Assembly: GCA_036417435.1 (NCBI GenBank)
Contig: CM070900.1
Coordinates: forward strand, 28,791,496 to 28,855,495
Origin: Inia geoffrensis
Lineage: Eukaryota; Chordata; Mammalia; Artiodactyla; Iniidae
Direction: 5' to 3'
DNA: 64,000 nucleotides
A program made the position numbers and the translations under genes. Every line of letters starts with the position of its first letter. Position 1 is the first letter of the stretch. Of this stretch, positions 22,145-33,681 are shown piece by piece. The notes under the pieces were generated by a model. The model worked only from the letters and a program-made list of their open reading frames with translations, had not been told where the DNA came from and searched no databases.

Positions 22145-22350
22145 GGGCTTCCCTGGTGGCGCAGTGGTTGAGAGTCCGCCTGCCGATGCAGGGGACGCGG
22201 GTTCGTGCCCCGGTCTGGGAGGATCCCACATGCCGCGGAGCGGCTGGGCCCGTGAGCCATGGCCGCTGAGCCTGTGTGTCCGGAGCCTGTGCTCCGCAAC
22301 GGGAGAGGCCACAACAGTGAGAGGCCCGCGTACCGCAAAAAAAGAAAAAA
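22145..22350 (+). mobile_element. CHR-2 SINE, forward orientation
   Basis: This is a full short CHR-2: GGCTTCCCTGGTGGCGCAGT, a B box GGTTCGTGCCCCGG, GAGCCATGGCCGCTGAGCC, CCGCAACGGGAGAGGCCACA and an A tail. A 14-bp target-site duplication AAAAAGTCAGATGA lies at 22131-22144 and 22351-22364. Confidence 0.96.
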
Positions 22351-22414
22351 AAAAAGTCAGATGAAACGATGGACTGACAGAAATTTAGAGCTGAAGGACC
22401 TTGGGGATGACCCA

Positions 22415-22640
22415 TGGCCACAGAGCATTATGGTTAAGTGCCCAGATGCTTTAATTAGGCAGCTCCTGGCTGTGTGACCCTGGACAGGTTACTTAACATC
22501 TCTTAGCCTCAGTTTCCTCATCTATGAAATGGAAGTAAAAATAGCAAAACCCGATAGGCTTGTTGCAAGGATGAAACGAGAGCACGTAGGCAAAGCCCAG
22601 TGACCTGCACAGAGTAAGTGCTGCGATTGTTATGATAGGG
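22415..22640 (+). mobile_element. MIR SINE, forward orientation, near full length
   Basis: The head GCATTATGGTTAAGTGCCCA, then CTGGCTGTGTGACCCTGGAC, TAGCCTCAGTTTCCTCATCT and a GCACAGAGTAAGTGCTGCGA tail give the full MIR order. This is one of the best-preserved MIRs here. Confidence 0.9.
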
Positions 22641-22749
22641 AAACTGAGGCCCTCGGAGGGTAAACACTTGTCCATGGGTGCACTGAGAAGAATTAACAAC
22701 AGAGAAAGTAATGAAATACAGGCCTCTCGATCCATTCACGCCGCTTCTC

Positions 22750-22935
22750 CTCAGCTGTGCAAACCTGAACAAGTTACTTAAACTTTCGATGACTCAGTCT
22801 CCCCATCTGTTGAATGGGGACAATTCTTCTTACCACTACTAATAAGGATGTGGAGGGGAAGTCAGTGAGTGATTCCAACAAAGCCTTCAACTTGAAGCAT
22901 CTCGAGGGCTCACTGAATGTTAGCTGCTATAATTA
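22750..22935 (+). mobile_element. MIR SINE, forward orientation
   Basis: AACAAGTTACTTAAACTTTC, CAGTCTCCCCATCTGTTGAA and CTCACTGAATGTTAGCTGCT are forward MIR words. Confidence 0.8.
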
Positions 22936-23267
22936 TTCCTTCCCTTCTGATGTGGAAGAGCATAGCTTTTATCCTCAGGAATAAGGATGATAAAAGTGGG
23001 AGGAAACTGTTCCTCACGGTTGTTTGCCGACTCAAAGAACGAGTGACGTGGACAAATCCCATACTGAGGAAAGCCAGCCAAGAGATGTCCCTTCAAGTCC
23101 TTTGATCTCCCCAACAAAACAGACTTCTCCTTGAGGCGTGGCGCCTGGAATCAGCACCTTAGTCCTCTAGGTGGAAGTCTTGCCCTTTCTGATTCTGGAA
23201 GCTTCTGTCAGCCCAAATCAGAAGCCCTTCGTTACAGTTCTCTGCAGCAGTGCTGAATCTTCTTGTG

Positions 23268-23445
23268 GAAGGAGCACAGTACTCGGAGTCCAACGACCTG
23301 GGTGCTAGTCCCTGACCTGCTATGGACTAGCTGTGTGCCTTGGACAAGTTCCTTCTCTACATGAGCCCGTGTCTGCAGCTGTAAAATGAGGATCATTAAC
23401 GAATGCTGTCGACCACACAGAATCATGAGGCACCACACAGACATA
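23268..23445 (+). mobile_element. MIR SINE, forward orientation
   Basis: AGCACAGTACTCGGAGTCCA, GCTGTGTGCCTTGGACAAGT and GCTGTAAAATGAGGATCATT are forward MIR words from head to core. Confidence 0.8.
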
Positions 23446-24320
23446 AAGCATTGCTTGCTTTTTCGCTCTCACGTCCTTCCCCGTCTGGCCGCAGCCAGGA
23501 AGAAATGAGCAACCTGTGTGACTGCCTTTAAAAAGCCACATTTCCCTCTCAGTCTTCAGTCCTTTATTTAAGGGAGGGCAGCCTTCTTTTCCATTCATGG
23601 TCCTGTTGCAGAAGAAGGATGACAGCAAAGCACTGGATGATTGTCAGTGGCTACTAAGGCAGTTTTATGGCAAGAGGGATCAATTACAGGGTTGCGAAAC
23701 CAAAGCAATGCCGGTAAAGTCCTTTCCCTGTACCGGTCCACACAGATCGATGCCAGGCTTCTGATGACTGAGAAGAGCCAGAAGACCCGAATGGACGCAG
23801 CACGTCTGCCTTGTGGACTGCTTGGCCACCGCAGCACGATTTCATCCAGCTTCCCAGAGCCCCTCTTCTTCCCTGGGGTTGTCGGAGCAGACCACAGTCC
23901 CCCCAAGACTGGGCAGGAGTGGCGGACAGGACCAACGCACTCATCGCCTTGGCGTTTGCCTCAAAGGTGGCGCATTTGGCTTTCTACACAAATCATCTGC
24001 CTTCAGTTTAGGAATCCTTCCATTTCATTGCTCCATTAAGGGTGATTTCATCTTTTAAGTGGACTCCAACAAATGATGAAATAAAATACTTCGTAGATGG
24101 CGCTGCATTTGAATAAGAGGAAACCGTTACACCCAGTACAGAATGAAGTGTTTTATTTGTGTTTCAAAGGCAGCAAGGAAAGCTTTGAGAAGAAAAAAAT
24201 TTTTTAAGGAAAACAACTTGTCTACCCTTATTTGGCATTTATGAACAGGAAACTCGCGAGAGCAGAGGTGAAGATGGCTGTGGGGAAGACAGTCTAGGTG
24301 ACAGCTAAGTAGAACGACTC
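23446..24320. other. Unique intron sequence
   Basis: Several overlapping ORFs of 60-132 codons lie on both strands at 23595-24058 without domain or splice support. No repeat is recognised. Confidence 0.4.
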
Positions 24321-24324
24321 AGAG

Positions 24325-24570
24325 GTCACGCTGCATGGGGTTGAGACCTGGCCCTATTATGTACTAATTATGTGATTTGGGGGAGAGTTATCCAATATTA
24401 TTATGCCTCAGTTTTCTCTCCTGTAAGGTAGAAATGATGACAGTACCAAACATTAAATGTGGTGGTAATACACATTAAATGAGAAAATTCATATGAGCTC
24501 TTTGGCATATGTTAGTATTTTTGAGTAAATGCTCAAAAATACTGACAGTCATCATTATTGTTAAGATACT
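24325..24570 (+). mobile_element. MIR SINE, forward orientation
   Basis: TGGGGTTGAGACCTGGCCCT, TATGCCTCAGTTTTCTCTCC and TGTAAGGTAGAAATGATGAC follow forward MIR. Its 3' part contains the perfect hairpin at 24514-24543. Confidence 0.75.
24514..24543. repeat. Perfect 12-bp inverted repeat with 6-nt loop
   Basis: AGTATTTTTGAG and its exact complement CTCAAAAATACT enclose the loop TAAATG. Confidence 0.9.
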
Positions 24571-24591
24571 ATGAACGATTCAGAAAAATCC

Positions 24592-25033
24592 TGTGTCGCA
24601 GGTTGAGTTGTATTCCACCGCCCCCTGCCCCCCATCAAAAGATGTTGCAGTCCTAACCTCCAGCGTCTGCGAATGTGATCTTATGTACCAGTTTCTTTGT
24701 AGATGATTAAGTTAAGATGAGCTCATTGAGTGGGCCCTAATCCAATATGACTAGCGGCCTTAAGAAAAGGGAAAATTTGGCCCCATAGACAGATACGCAC
24801 ATAAGAGAGAATGCCATGTGAAGATAGGAGTTTTGTTGCCACAAGCCAAGGAACCACCAGAAGCTACGAGAAAGGCCCGTAACAGATCCTTCCCTAGTCC
24901 CTTCAGAGGGAGCAGGAATCAGCTGACACTTTCATCTTTGACTTCTCGCCTCTAGAACTGTGAGACAACAGACTTTCGTGGTAAGCCATCCACTTCATGG
25001 TACTTCTGTAGGGCAGCCCTAGCAAACTAACAC
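24592..25033 (+). mobile_element. MLT1-type LTR (ERVL-MaLR), solitary
   Basis: The order fits an MLT1 LTR: GTTGAGTTGTATTCC near the start, GTGGGCCCTAATCCAATATG, AATGCCATGTGAAGATAGG, GCCTCTAGAACTGTGAGAC and a TAGCAAACTAACACA end. No internal retroviral sequence adjoins it, so it reads as a solitary LTR of an ancient MaLR element. It is diverged and non-coding. Confidence 0.85.
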
Positions 25034-25308
25034 ACGCTCTTTCAAAGTGCCACCCTGGACACGTATGTAAAAGAGGTTTCTTAGAAGTAGAGGTTGTATC
25101 TATTTCCAGAAAAGCAGAAACTTTTGAGTGTGAAAATCCCTCTTATAAGACACTGCTGTTTTCAGATTTATCAGACAATTCTAACCTTCTTTTCTCTGTT
25201 GCCTCTAAGCAAAGAGTCTAGAAAAGCTTTCCCAGCCTCCCCTGAAGCAAGGGACAGCCATGTGACACAATTCTGACTAGCAAGATGTAAGTAAAATTCT
25301 GCTGGGAA
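25034..25308. other. Unique intron sequence
   Basis: No repeat or exon is recognised between the LTR and the GT microsatellite. Confidence 0.4.
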
Positions 25309-25321
25309 GTGTGTGTGTGCG

Positions 25322-25372
<51 letters not shown>
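25309..25372 (+). repeat. (GT)n microsatellite
   Basis: About 31 GT units with two GC interruptions near 25319 and 25328. The uninterrupted run of about 22 units is likely polymorphic. Confidence 0.97.
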
Positions 25373-25374
<2 letters not shown>

Positions 25375-25690
25375 GGGGAGTGGGTTTAGGCTTTTCCTGA
25401 TAAATGACTCAGAGACTTGAATTTTTTCTTTCTCTTTGTTCCCCCCTTGAAGCTGGATATGATGTCTGGAGCTACAGCAGCTATCTTGTGACAGTGAGGC
25501 AGCAGAACCAAGGGAAAAACACTAAAGTTCTGGGAATGGCAAAGTAGAGAGGAAGGAAGGGCTCATGTCCTACATGGTATCACAGAGCAGCATAAACAAT
25601 GCCAGTTCCTGCCAACCTTGGCTATCTAGCAGCTCTGTGTGAAGCATAGAGGCTTCATTTTTGTCTTGTTTTTGTTTTTGTTTTCGTTTT
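25373..25690. other. Unique intron sequence
   Basis: Nothing is recognised until the T-rich tail of the next SINE (TTGTTTTTG words, 25665-25690). Confidence 0.4.
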
Positions 25691-25881
25691 GCGGTTCGCG
25701 GGCCTCTCACTGTTGTGGCCTCTCCCGTTGCGGAGCACAGGCTCCGGACACACAGGCTCAGCGGCCATGGCTCACGGGCCCAGCCGCTCCACGGCATGTG
25801 GGATCCTCCCGGACCGGGGCACGAATCCGCGTCCCCTGCATCGGCAGGCGGACTCTCAACCACTGTGCCACCAGGGACGCC
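25691..25881 (-). mobile_element. CHR-2 SINE, reverse orientation
   Basis: GCGGTTCGCGGGCCTCTCAC, GGCCATGGCTCACGGGCCC and a reversed B box GGGGCACGAATCC end in CCACCAGGGACGCC. The tail is T/G-rich on the plus strand, so the target-site duplication (perhaps TTGTTTTTG) is ambiguous. Confidence 0.93.
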
Positions 25882-26249
25882 CTATGGTTGTTGTTTTTGA
25901 TAACTGGCAGCTGAACGCCTCCCTAACTGAAACGCTGCCTTGTCTGACTGTCCTGACCAGGACTTTAAGGTCTCCTCCTCACTTTCAGTTTTGAAGCATA
26001 TTTCATTTTATCTCCCAATTCCTTCTGCCTGTCTCCAGGCTTCCTACCTGCTCTGCTGTGGAGAACTGGCTAGGGAATGCGTCAACCTTCAGTTCTCAGG
26101 ACAAGGCTAAGGTGCAGCTAACCTGTCTGTGCGTGATCAGAGGGACCCTATTTTCTCCTTTCTGGGAAGCGTTACGGTTAAGGGTGGTTGCAGGAACTTC
26201 TTGGGGGATGGAGACATATAACGTCAAAGTCACCAAGCTGATGGCAGTT

Positions 26250-26460
26250 CACATATCGATAAGATCATGGACTTGGAGTCAAGTAGACCTTTGTTTTAAC
26301 TCCAGATCCCAACCACTGACTAGTGAGTTACTGTGGGCAAGTTACTTAAGGGCTCTAAATCTCGTTCCTTAACTGGAAACAGGAAAATCAAGTCATTCTG
26401 AAGATTAGATGAGACACTGCATGTGAAGTTCCTGCACATAGAAGATCCTTAATAAATGAC
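26250..26460 (+). mobile_element. MIR SINE, forward orientation
   Basis: TCATGGACTTGGAGTCAAGT, GGGCAAGTTACTTAAGGGCT, GATTAGATGAGACACTGCAT and the CCTTAATAAATGAC tail give full forward MIR order. Confidence 0.85.
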
Positions 26461-26808
26461 TGACTTCACTGTCCTTTTTATAGAGGAAAAAGAAAAATCA
26501 GTGGTGATACTTTGGGAAAGATGTACATTCAGGGGTACTTGTCATTACACCTCTGCAGTTGAACCCTCTTTTCACAGCACAAAGTTGACCAGTTTAGTCA
26601 AATAACTTCTCAGAACTTAGCACCACAGCTTGCTCTCATGAAGGGCATTGAGGACTTTGAGTGTGAAAAATAGCATCGAGAGGAATAGAAATACAGAGCT
26701 AAAGATGACCCACATAAGGGCAATACTGGGTCTGAGCTCTTATTTTGGTTCTGATGGTAAAGGAGAAAAAAAAATACACCTAAAAACATGATTAGAAGTC
26801 AGTGAGAA

Positions 26809-27003
26809 CAGAATTTCTTGATCTTGGCACTGTCAACATTTTGGGTTAGATGATTCTTCCTATGCATTGCAGGACGTTTAGCAACACCTCTGGCCTCTAC
26901 CCACTAGATGCCGGTAGCATCCCCCAGTTGTGACAACCAAAGGAGTCGGCAGACATTGCTAAAGGTTTCCAGGGGTGGGATGGGCTGTGCTGAGTTAGAG
27001 CAG
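26809..27003 (-). mobile_element. MER20 hAT-Charlie element, reverse orientation
   Basis: CTTGGCACTGTCAACATTTT, GGCCTCTACCCACTAGATGC, CCCCCAGTTGTGACAACCAA and CAGACATTGCTAAAG are the MER20 signature in reverse. It is near full length. MER20 copies have been reported to act as hormone-responsive enhancers in placental mammals, but nothing here shows that this copy does. Confidence 0.85.
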
Positions 27004-29535
27004 AAAGCAATGGAGTCCTGATGTACAAAAGAGTCTCGCTGGGTGAATCTTACTGGGACGGATCCACAAGTGGGCCTCAACGCGTTACAATCCTGCATCA
27101 CGTGCAAAATAGCAAGAGGGGAAAGGAAATCATGCTGCACATCTTTGGGCCCCGACCACCTTCTTAATAAGCAAAGGTTGAGGTGACTGGTTATTACTCC
27201 ACCCAGACTGCAGAACAAGGAGTGGTCACATGTAGATTATTTCATCAATCTGTGCAAGTACCTCTTCAAGTCAAGTAAGCTTAATGGGTAAAATATTTGA
27301 TATTCTATAAAAAGACCTACCGGGTTTCAATCCATCCTTTTCACCTAGGATCACAGGAAGAGCAGTTACGGGAAGGAAGTGGAGCCGGGGAGGAACCTCA
27401 GCGCCACTCTCTGGTTACACCCCCAACTTGAAGATGGAAGGGTACCGTTAGCCAAGCCCACAGCTCACCTCACACGTGGAAACTATCATAGATCTGCTAA
27501 TCAGTACGGCTGCAGCATAGGAGTGTTTGCATTTTGCTTTCATTCCCTTCTGATCCTGATAATTTTTAAGGGGCTCTTCCCCACGAAGATCCCTCATCAT
27601 CATTCATCATCATTTACTCACAAAAACGCAGTCTTAGAGTTACTACTCCTTTACACTTCTCTCGGGATCTTTTTGGGAGCCCTTGGTCTTGAGACTATAA
27701 AATACTGTTCTAAAAGGCTCTGTTGTATATACCACGGAGCTCTGAAGAGGGTAAGACTCGAGGAAAAGGCTGTTCTGCATGAAAATACTCATACACATTA
27801 TTTCATTATACACTCGAGAAATGACAAGTTGGTTTGCAAGAATAGTGTAAGATGTTCTCTCACAATTTCACCCACGGTTAAGAGCCTGTTCACTCTCTTC
27901 CAAACTCCACTTTAAAACTTCATCCAGTCTTGGAGTTCCCAGAGCAGGTTCCTTTTATTTTAAAGAGGATTTCAGAGTGTCGTCAGCTACAGTAACACTA
28001 CTAAGACAATAATGCTGTATTGTCCTGTGATTATTCTAACCTGGCTGAGAAGTTGACTACATTTAAGTGCCATTTATAATAACTCTCCACATTTATGACG
28101 GAGCCATGGGCTCGTTGGGAATGCACACAATTAATTAACCCACAAGGCAAGACATCCGATCCCAGGAACTTCTCTCATGGAGGCTTGGGGAGGCTGCAGG
28201 AAGACTGCACAGACTTTAAGGGTGGGATTATCATGGTGTTACAGTATTGCCTCTCTCGTGGGGCGAAGTGGAGATGGCTAGGGTCTGATGGCCATCTTTA
28301 CCTAACTGAGCTTGGAAATGGTTACTGGTTTAGGTCTCTCTGAAAACCAGCACCATGATCCAGGGTCAAAAACTGGACAGAAATGTGCGATGTCTGGCTT
28401 CATAGCCAAGCCTTATCTCCTGCTCCCCTCTGGCAGAAAAGAGACGAGAAGAAAGGAGAAGAGGGAGAAAAAGAAAGCAGAGACACGTAATTATCAACGA
28501 AATTTAGGATCATCCACACATTCAATCCAGATAACAGAAACTAAACGGCCTTTGGGGCCTAAATTACCTTGGTGGTTAGTTTGGAAGCTAATTCTAAAAT
28601 TCCCCAGGTGATCATGCAATTTTATGCTTTACTTTGGGCCCCTAGCATCTGACAGGGTATTTCATGCACTTCAGTCAAATGTTAAAGCACAGAAGATAAT
28701 TGGAGACTTGAGCGTGGTGCAGAGAGAGGGCTGGCGGGTGGAGAGCAAAGGCTCATTCCCTGACGTCTGGCCGTCTCTGCCCGGATCCGTAAACCCACCA
28801 GCTACTTCATCCATCTCACCCTTCAGCCTGGGTACGGTGAGTCAGCCTCATTTGCAGAGAGACCCATTAGAATTTAAACCTGCTCACGCAGTGACTGTGT
28901 AGCAGATTTATCATAATTTCGAACCTGCCTCTAACCAGCTGATCAAAAGGCAAGTTTCTTCTTTGAAGATTTTCATTTGCGAGCTTCACTGCCCCAAATC
29001 AAAAAGGGCAACGGTACAGACTCCCAGGAGCACAGTCTGCACTTCTAAGGCAAGTGCCTTCAAGTCCTGAAGCATGTTTTTCTATTTATAAACGGGTGTG
29101 CTGTGTGTCAATGTAGACCCTGATGCCTCTTTTCAGTTCACAAGATTTGCACCACCTATGAGGACTCTGTTTTGGAGGAATTTCGTTGGCCTTTCAGAGT
29201 TTCGTTTTAACCTGAATCTGCTCTTCTTTCTTCCCCCCAGACCCTCATACAAAATCCAAAGCGAATGCCTCCGAAGGGGTCTGGATGGGTTTTACTGGAT
29301 CCAATGGTCCTCTCACAATAAAGAAACGGCACAGAGATTTACTGAGTGCATTAAAAAAGAATGGCTTCGTGGCAGCCCTGGTAGAATTACACACTCATAA
29401 AAAAGAAAAAAAAAAAAGAAAAAAAAAACGTTTTGGCCAGCCATGCTTTTAGAAAAGTGAGTGGTGATTTTAAAAATGGTGGGTTACTTTTTAATCTGCC
29501 AGCTCCCCCATTCTCGACAACATCCCTCCGGGGAT
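27004..29535. other. Unique intron sequence
   Basis: About 2.5 kb without a named repeat, apart from an A-rich run at 29400-29430. The 178-codon plus ORF at 27379-27915 is the longest non-repeat ORF in the window but has no recognisable domain. Confidence 0.4.
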
Positions 29536-29539
29536 CCAG

Positions 29540-30235
29540 GTTGGAAACCAGATGGGCATACTAGATATTTCTGTCTTCACCTCCGTCGTCAACACACGAC
29601 AGATACTATCACAAATCTGTTTTTTCTTCTCTGGAAGACGTCTCTCACAGATTCCCTCTGTTTCTCTGTTTCCACGGCTCCCCTTCTAATCTGGGCCTTC
29701 ACCGACTCACACACACTCACTTGTTATTGCCAGAGTCTCTGGATCAGTCTCCCTTGTCTCCTGTCTCATTTCCCAATCCATCTTCATCTTTAATCAATTA
29801 GCGAATAAATATTTATGGAGCATCTACTAGGTAACTGACACGGTATCATGTCATAATTTTATCGTATTATACTCCTGCTTATGAACTTAAAGCGCCTCCC
29901 TGATGCCAAATTAATCAAATTAAACCTCCTGCCAGATTTCTGGGCCATCCATCACCTGGGCCTGCTCTACCTCACCTACTATTTTCCATGGCTCTTCCGC
30001 CGGCATCCTTCCCCTCACCAGCTGAGCTGCCCATTGCCCTTCATCTACCCTATTAATTCTTGCCCCTCACCTTCCCTGCTGTCAGTTTCTCTGCCTGGAA
30101 CACTTCTCAGCCCACTCCTAGTTCATCTTCTCTCCATCCTCTCAGGACTGGGTCAGCCTGGGACCTTCTGCACTCAGTCATCCTCAACTTCTCCAGCCCT
30201 TGGGGGTTTCCCCCTTCTCTAAACTTCGATGGCCC
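29540..30235 (+). mobile_element. L2 LINE 3' region, forward orientation
   Basis: CTCCTGCTTATGAACTTAAAG, CTGGGCCATCC, CACCTGGGCCTGCTCTACCT and TTTCTCTGCCTGGAACACTT match the L2 3' region in order. An AATAAATATTTATGGAGCATC patch at 29803-29825 looks like an inserted MIR-like scrap. It is heavily diverged. Confidence 0.65.
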
Positions 30236-30344
30236 AATCCTTAAATTGCAATTCAGCATCTCTGTGTGTTTTCTCTTGGAAGAGCAAAGAGCAATAATAA
30301 TAAAACACATCAATATCTACTTTAAATTTCCCATAGACTATGAA

Positions 30345-30510
30345 AAAAGGTACCATCATCATTATAACCATTATCAAACACTTCTTATAGTTGAAAGAAA
30401 GGAGGCTCAGGGCATTAAATCTACTTTCCCCAAAGCACTCAGTTAGCAAGGGTTCAGACTGGAACCCAACTTCCTAAACCAAATTCAGGGCTTTCTTCAT
30501 TGGACTGCTC
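30345..30510 (-). mobile_element. MIR SINE, reverse orientation (diverged)
   Basis: A GAGGCTCAGGGCATTAAATC word, then CACTCAGTTAGCAAGGGTTC and AACCAAATTCAGGGCTTTC, fits a diverged reversed MIR. Confidence 0.5.
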
Positions 30511-30514
30511 CAAT

Positions 30515-33250
30515 GCCAGTGGGCTCTTAAAACGAGGAGCTCTTACAACTACCAGTCAGGTTTCCTAATCCAGGTGAACAATGATCCTGGATGTATAAAG
30601 TTTCAATGAGTTATTATTTGGGTCAAGAAGGAACAGAGGCAGGGAATTGTGTTGATAACGCATGAAAAAGAAAACCTATCCCAAACTGATAATCCGCTCT
30701 CGTCACTGCTGCCCTTCTACCCCAGAGTCCCCAAAGCTTTTTCAAATCCCCACTGAAGCTCATCTTTGAAGACCCCCCCCTCCATCCCCCGCCATGGTCC
30801 CAAGGGGCTGCCAGGACGCAGGACGTGCTCAGATCAGTTTCTTGATCACACATCTAAGTGCTGAGAAGAAGAGAGGCCTGGGGTGGGGCCTGCTGAATTT
30901 TGAGTTCCTGTATCAGGAAAGACTCAAACGGATAGCCAAGTTTGCATGAAACAATAGAACTTCCTACGACCTTCAAAAGAAATACACCTGTGTGTGCTGG
31001 TGAGCCTGATGTGGATAAAAATAAAACAGCAGCAACTGCTACCCCAAACCTTGCCAGTGTCTCCATCGCTGGCTTCCTTGCAGATTTCAGCAGCACCCAG
31101 GTGGGACCTGACTCAAATTGTAGCTCATTAGCACCGATGGAGAGAAGTTTAAGGGAAAGTGTGTCATAAACAATGGCAATCCAGGCTGAAGCGGGAGAAA
31201 GTGACCTTTCTCCCTTCCCTAAAACAAATCGCTGTTTTGGGCCACGCTTGCCTGTTTTACTATTACTGGTTAATATGACCGGAGGCCAAAGATGCAGCTG
31301 TGACCCTGGGAACAGGCTCCAGAGTCAGGCTGAACCTAATCCCTCATGTAATGAAAAACCTATTTCTATTTCTGAGGCCTCACTACTCTTCATACTGAAG
31401 AGCCTTGTGCCTGTCACACATTTATTGAAGCTTATTACTCATCGAGACAGCGGGGCCCAGTTAGTATTTGGAATTATATTTTAAATCACAGTTTTTCTCT
31501 TATTTATTTTAGGATTCCAAGGCTATGGTGAAAGCATGTTGGTGTTACTCTTGATGCGCTTTCAAACGCATTAAAGCCCCTAGTTGAAATTCTTTTCTAC
31601 ACAGAGAACCTTTACGCATATGTGGAAAATCTTCAGTCGAGACACTGGGGTCACCCCCGTGCGTGAGAGCCTCAGGACCCCCACGCGATCACAGGGTTCT
31701 GGGGAGAGATTTTCAGTCTCCCCGCTCAGCATCAGACTAATCTTCCCTGGGCCACTGGCTTTACTTCCCCCTCTCTCACATCATGCTCTTTTCTTTGGCT
31801 TTCGAAGATAAGTGGATGCAGTCCCTGAGAATGCTGGGGACGGGGCTGGGAACAGATGGGCTAAAACTGCAGCCTCATCATCCAGTGGAAAAAAAAAAGA
31901 ACTGGCTTAATCTAAGGCAGAGGATTTTCTGAACTGACCATGAGGCTTGATTCCGTTTATTCACTAGGCCAGTAGTGAACACGTGGTTGTTTCTTGTCCT
32001 ACAGAAGCCAGTGAAAACGATAATTCTCTCTAGCTATTCATCTGGCCTCCTGCACCCTTTATCTTCCCAGGAAAAAATTTATATGCCATATACACTACAG
32101 TTACTCAAAGGGATGCCTCCCCATAGTTTTTCTCTCTTGTGCATGCTTGCTTTATCTTGTGGCGCTTACATGTTTCTCCCTCTGTCATGTTTTTCACATG
32201 CTTTTTTGCCATTAGGGTCTGCCCCCCAGTGTTTCATGTGAAAGAAAATCCGCCACAGTTGGATCGCGTTTGCACAATATAAAGAATCCTTTCCATTTCT
32301 CTGCAGTTCACACCTAGCTACTTTTTATGTCTGGACTCTTTCTTTACATTTCCACCAAGAGATTCTAGATCAGCCAGGCCCTGGAAGAAAACCCCTGTGG
32401 TATGTCTGACCCGGTAAATGAGTTTTGAAGGGTGTGACAACAAGCCAAGAGCCCATTCAGTCTACTCTGGGTATCTTCTCAATTAGCCAGGTTTTAGTTT
32501 GTTTGTTTTGCTGTTTTGTTTTGTGATGTGGCAGGAAACACAGGCACAGTAAAGCTTTTAGTTAGGGATAAGGCAGCAGTAGTGTGTGGTGAAGAAAGAA
32601 TCACAAAGGGCGTGGGCAAAATTAGCAAGGGTACTCAGACATGCAATTATGAGAAGAGTTCAGGCTTGGCTTTCCTGTGATCTCTGTTTTCTCTTTTTTC
32701 TCCTTCTTCTGTGTTTTAACAGCATTCTCCCTGGGTGGGGTACATAGCTTGTTTAATAAATCCCTTAGTCATACATACATGACAGACAATTCTTTTTCTT
32801 CCTTTGAGATAAATTTAGTCACAGATATTTCAGGTCTGCTCTCCAATTTTCCTCTGACATTAAAATAAGCCATCGGTATTTTCCTATGATAAGGATAGGA
32901 TAGCACTGCTGGGTCAACTGACCTTTTGAAAAGGCTTTATTCCTGTCAGTTTTGATGAGAAGAATAAAATACCATGCAATTAGCATCTATATCCCTACAA
33001 AAGAAATAGAGATATGTCCTCCCAGAAGAGGCCCCAGCCTAGGCAGCACTTTCACCCCAATGACCTCCACCTAAAGAACCAAGGCGGCGGTGCACAAGAG
33101 TTGGGAAAAAGCCACAGATGGGCAGACTAGTACATTTTTAAAAAGCCTAAAATTAAATTAACTGTAATGTATGTATATTCCTTTAAAAAAATTAAACTTG
33201 ACAGAGCCAGCTAAATCTGGACTTGTCTCAAGGATACTTAAAGGTAGAAT
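30515..33250. other. Unique intron sequence
   Basis: About 2.7 kb with no repeat I can name beyond an A10 run at 31891-31900 and a C9 run near 30772. No exon is supported. This is among the least repeat-dense stretches of the window. Confidence 0.4.
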
Positions 33251-33256
33251 ATGTAT

Positions 33257-33681
33257 AGAGAGGAGAGGAGAGGGGAGGGGAGGGTAGGGAGGGGAGAGGG
33301 GAGGGGAAGGGAGGGGAGGGGAGGGGAGGGAGGGTAGAGGGGAGGGGAGGAGGGAGGGGAGGAGGGAGGGGAGGTGGGAGGGGAGGTGGGAGGGGAGGGG
33401 AGGGAAGGGGAGGGGAGGGGAGGGGAGGGGAGAAGAGAGGAGAGGAGAGGAGAGGAGAGGAGAGGGGAGGGAGGGGAGAGGAGAGGGAGGGGGAGGGGAG
33501 GGAGGGGAGAGGGGAGGGGAAGGGAGGGGAGGGAGGGGAGAGGGGAGGGGAGGGAGGGGAGAGGGGAGGGAGGTGGAAGGGGAGGGGAGGGGAGGGGAGG
33601 GGAGGGGAGAGGAGAGGAGAGGAGAGGGGAGGAGAGGAGAGGGGAGGAGAGGGGAGGAGAGGGGAGGAGAGAAACAGAGAC
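33257..33681 (+). repeat. GGGGA/GGAGA purine tract, about 425 bp
   Basis: The plus strand is almost pure G and A in GGGGA, GGAGA and GGGA units, broken only by a few T residues (near 33284, 33334, 33375, 33387, 33573). It gives rise to spurious Pro/Ser-rich ORFs on the minus strand. Many G4 runs spaced by single A residues give strong G-quadruplex potential on this strand. The TENM2 pre-mRNA would carry the C/U-rich complement. Confidence 0.97.

Noticed and set aside
22145..22350. tRNA gene signal (A and B boxes)
   Set aside because: The boxes belong to the tRNA-Glu-derived CHR-2 SINE with target-site duplication and A tail. No cloverleaf or tRNA end is present.
27379..27915. 178-codon plus-strand ORF, the longest outside repeats
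   Set aside because: No recognisable domain and no splice or promoter context. It lies antisense within a TENM2 intron, and one ORF of this length is plausible by chance among the many starts in 64 kb.
33257..33681. CRISPR-like tandem repetition
   Set aside because: No constant repeat/spacer structure. It is simple-sequence expansion in a mammalian intron.
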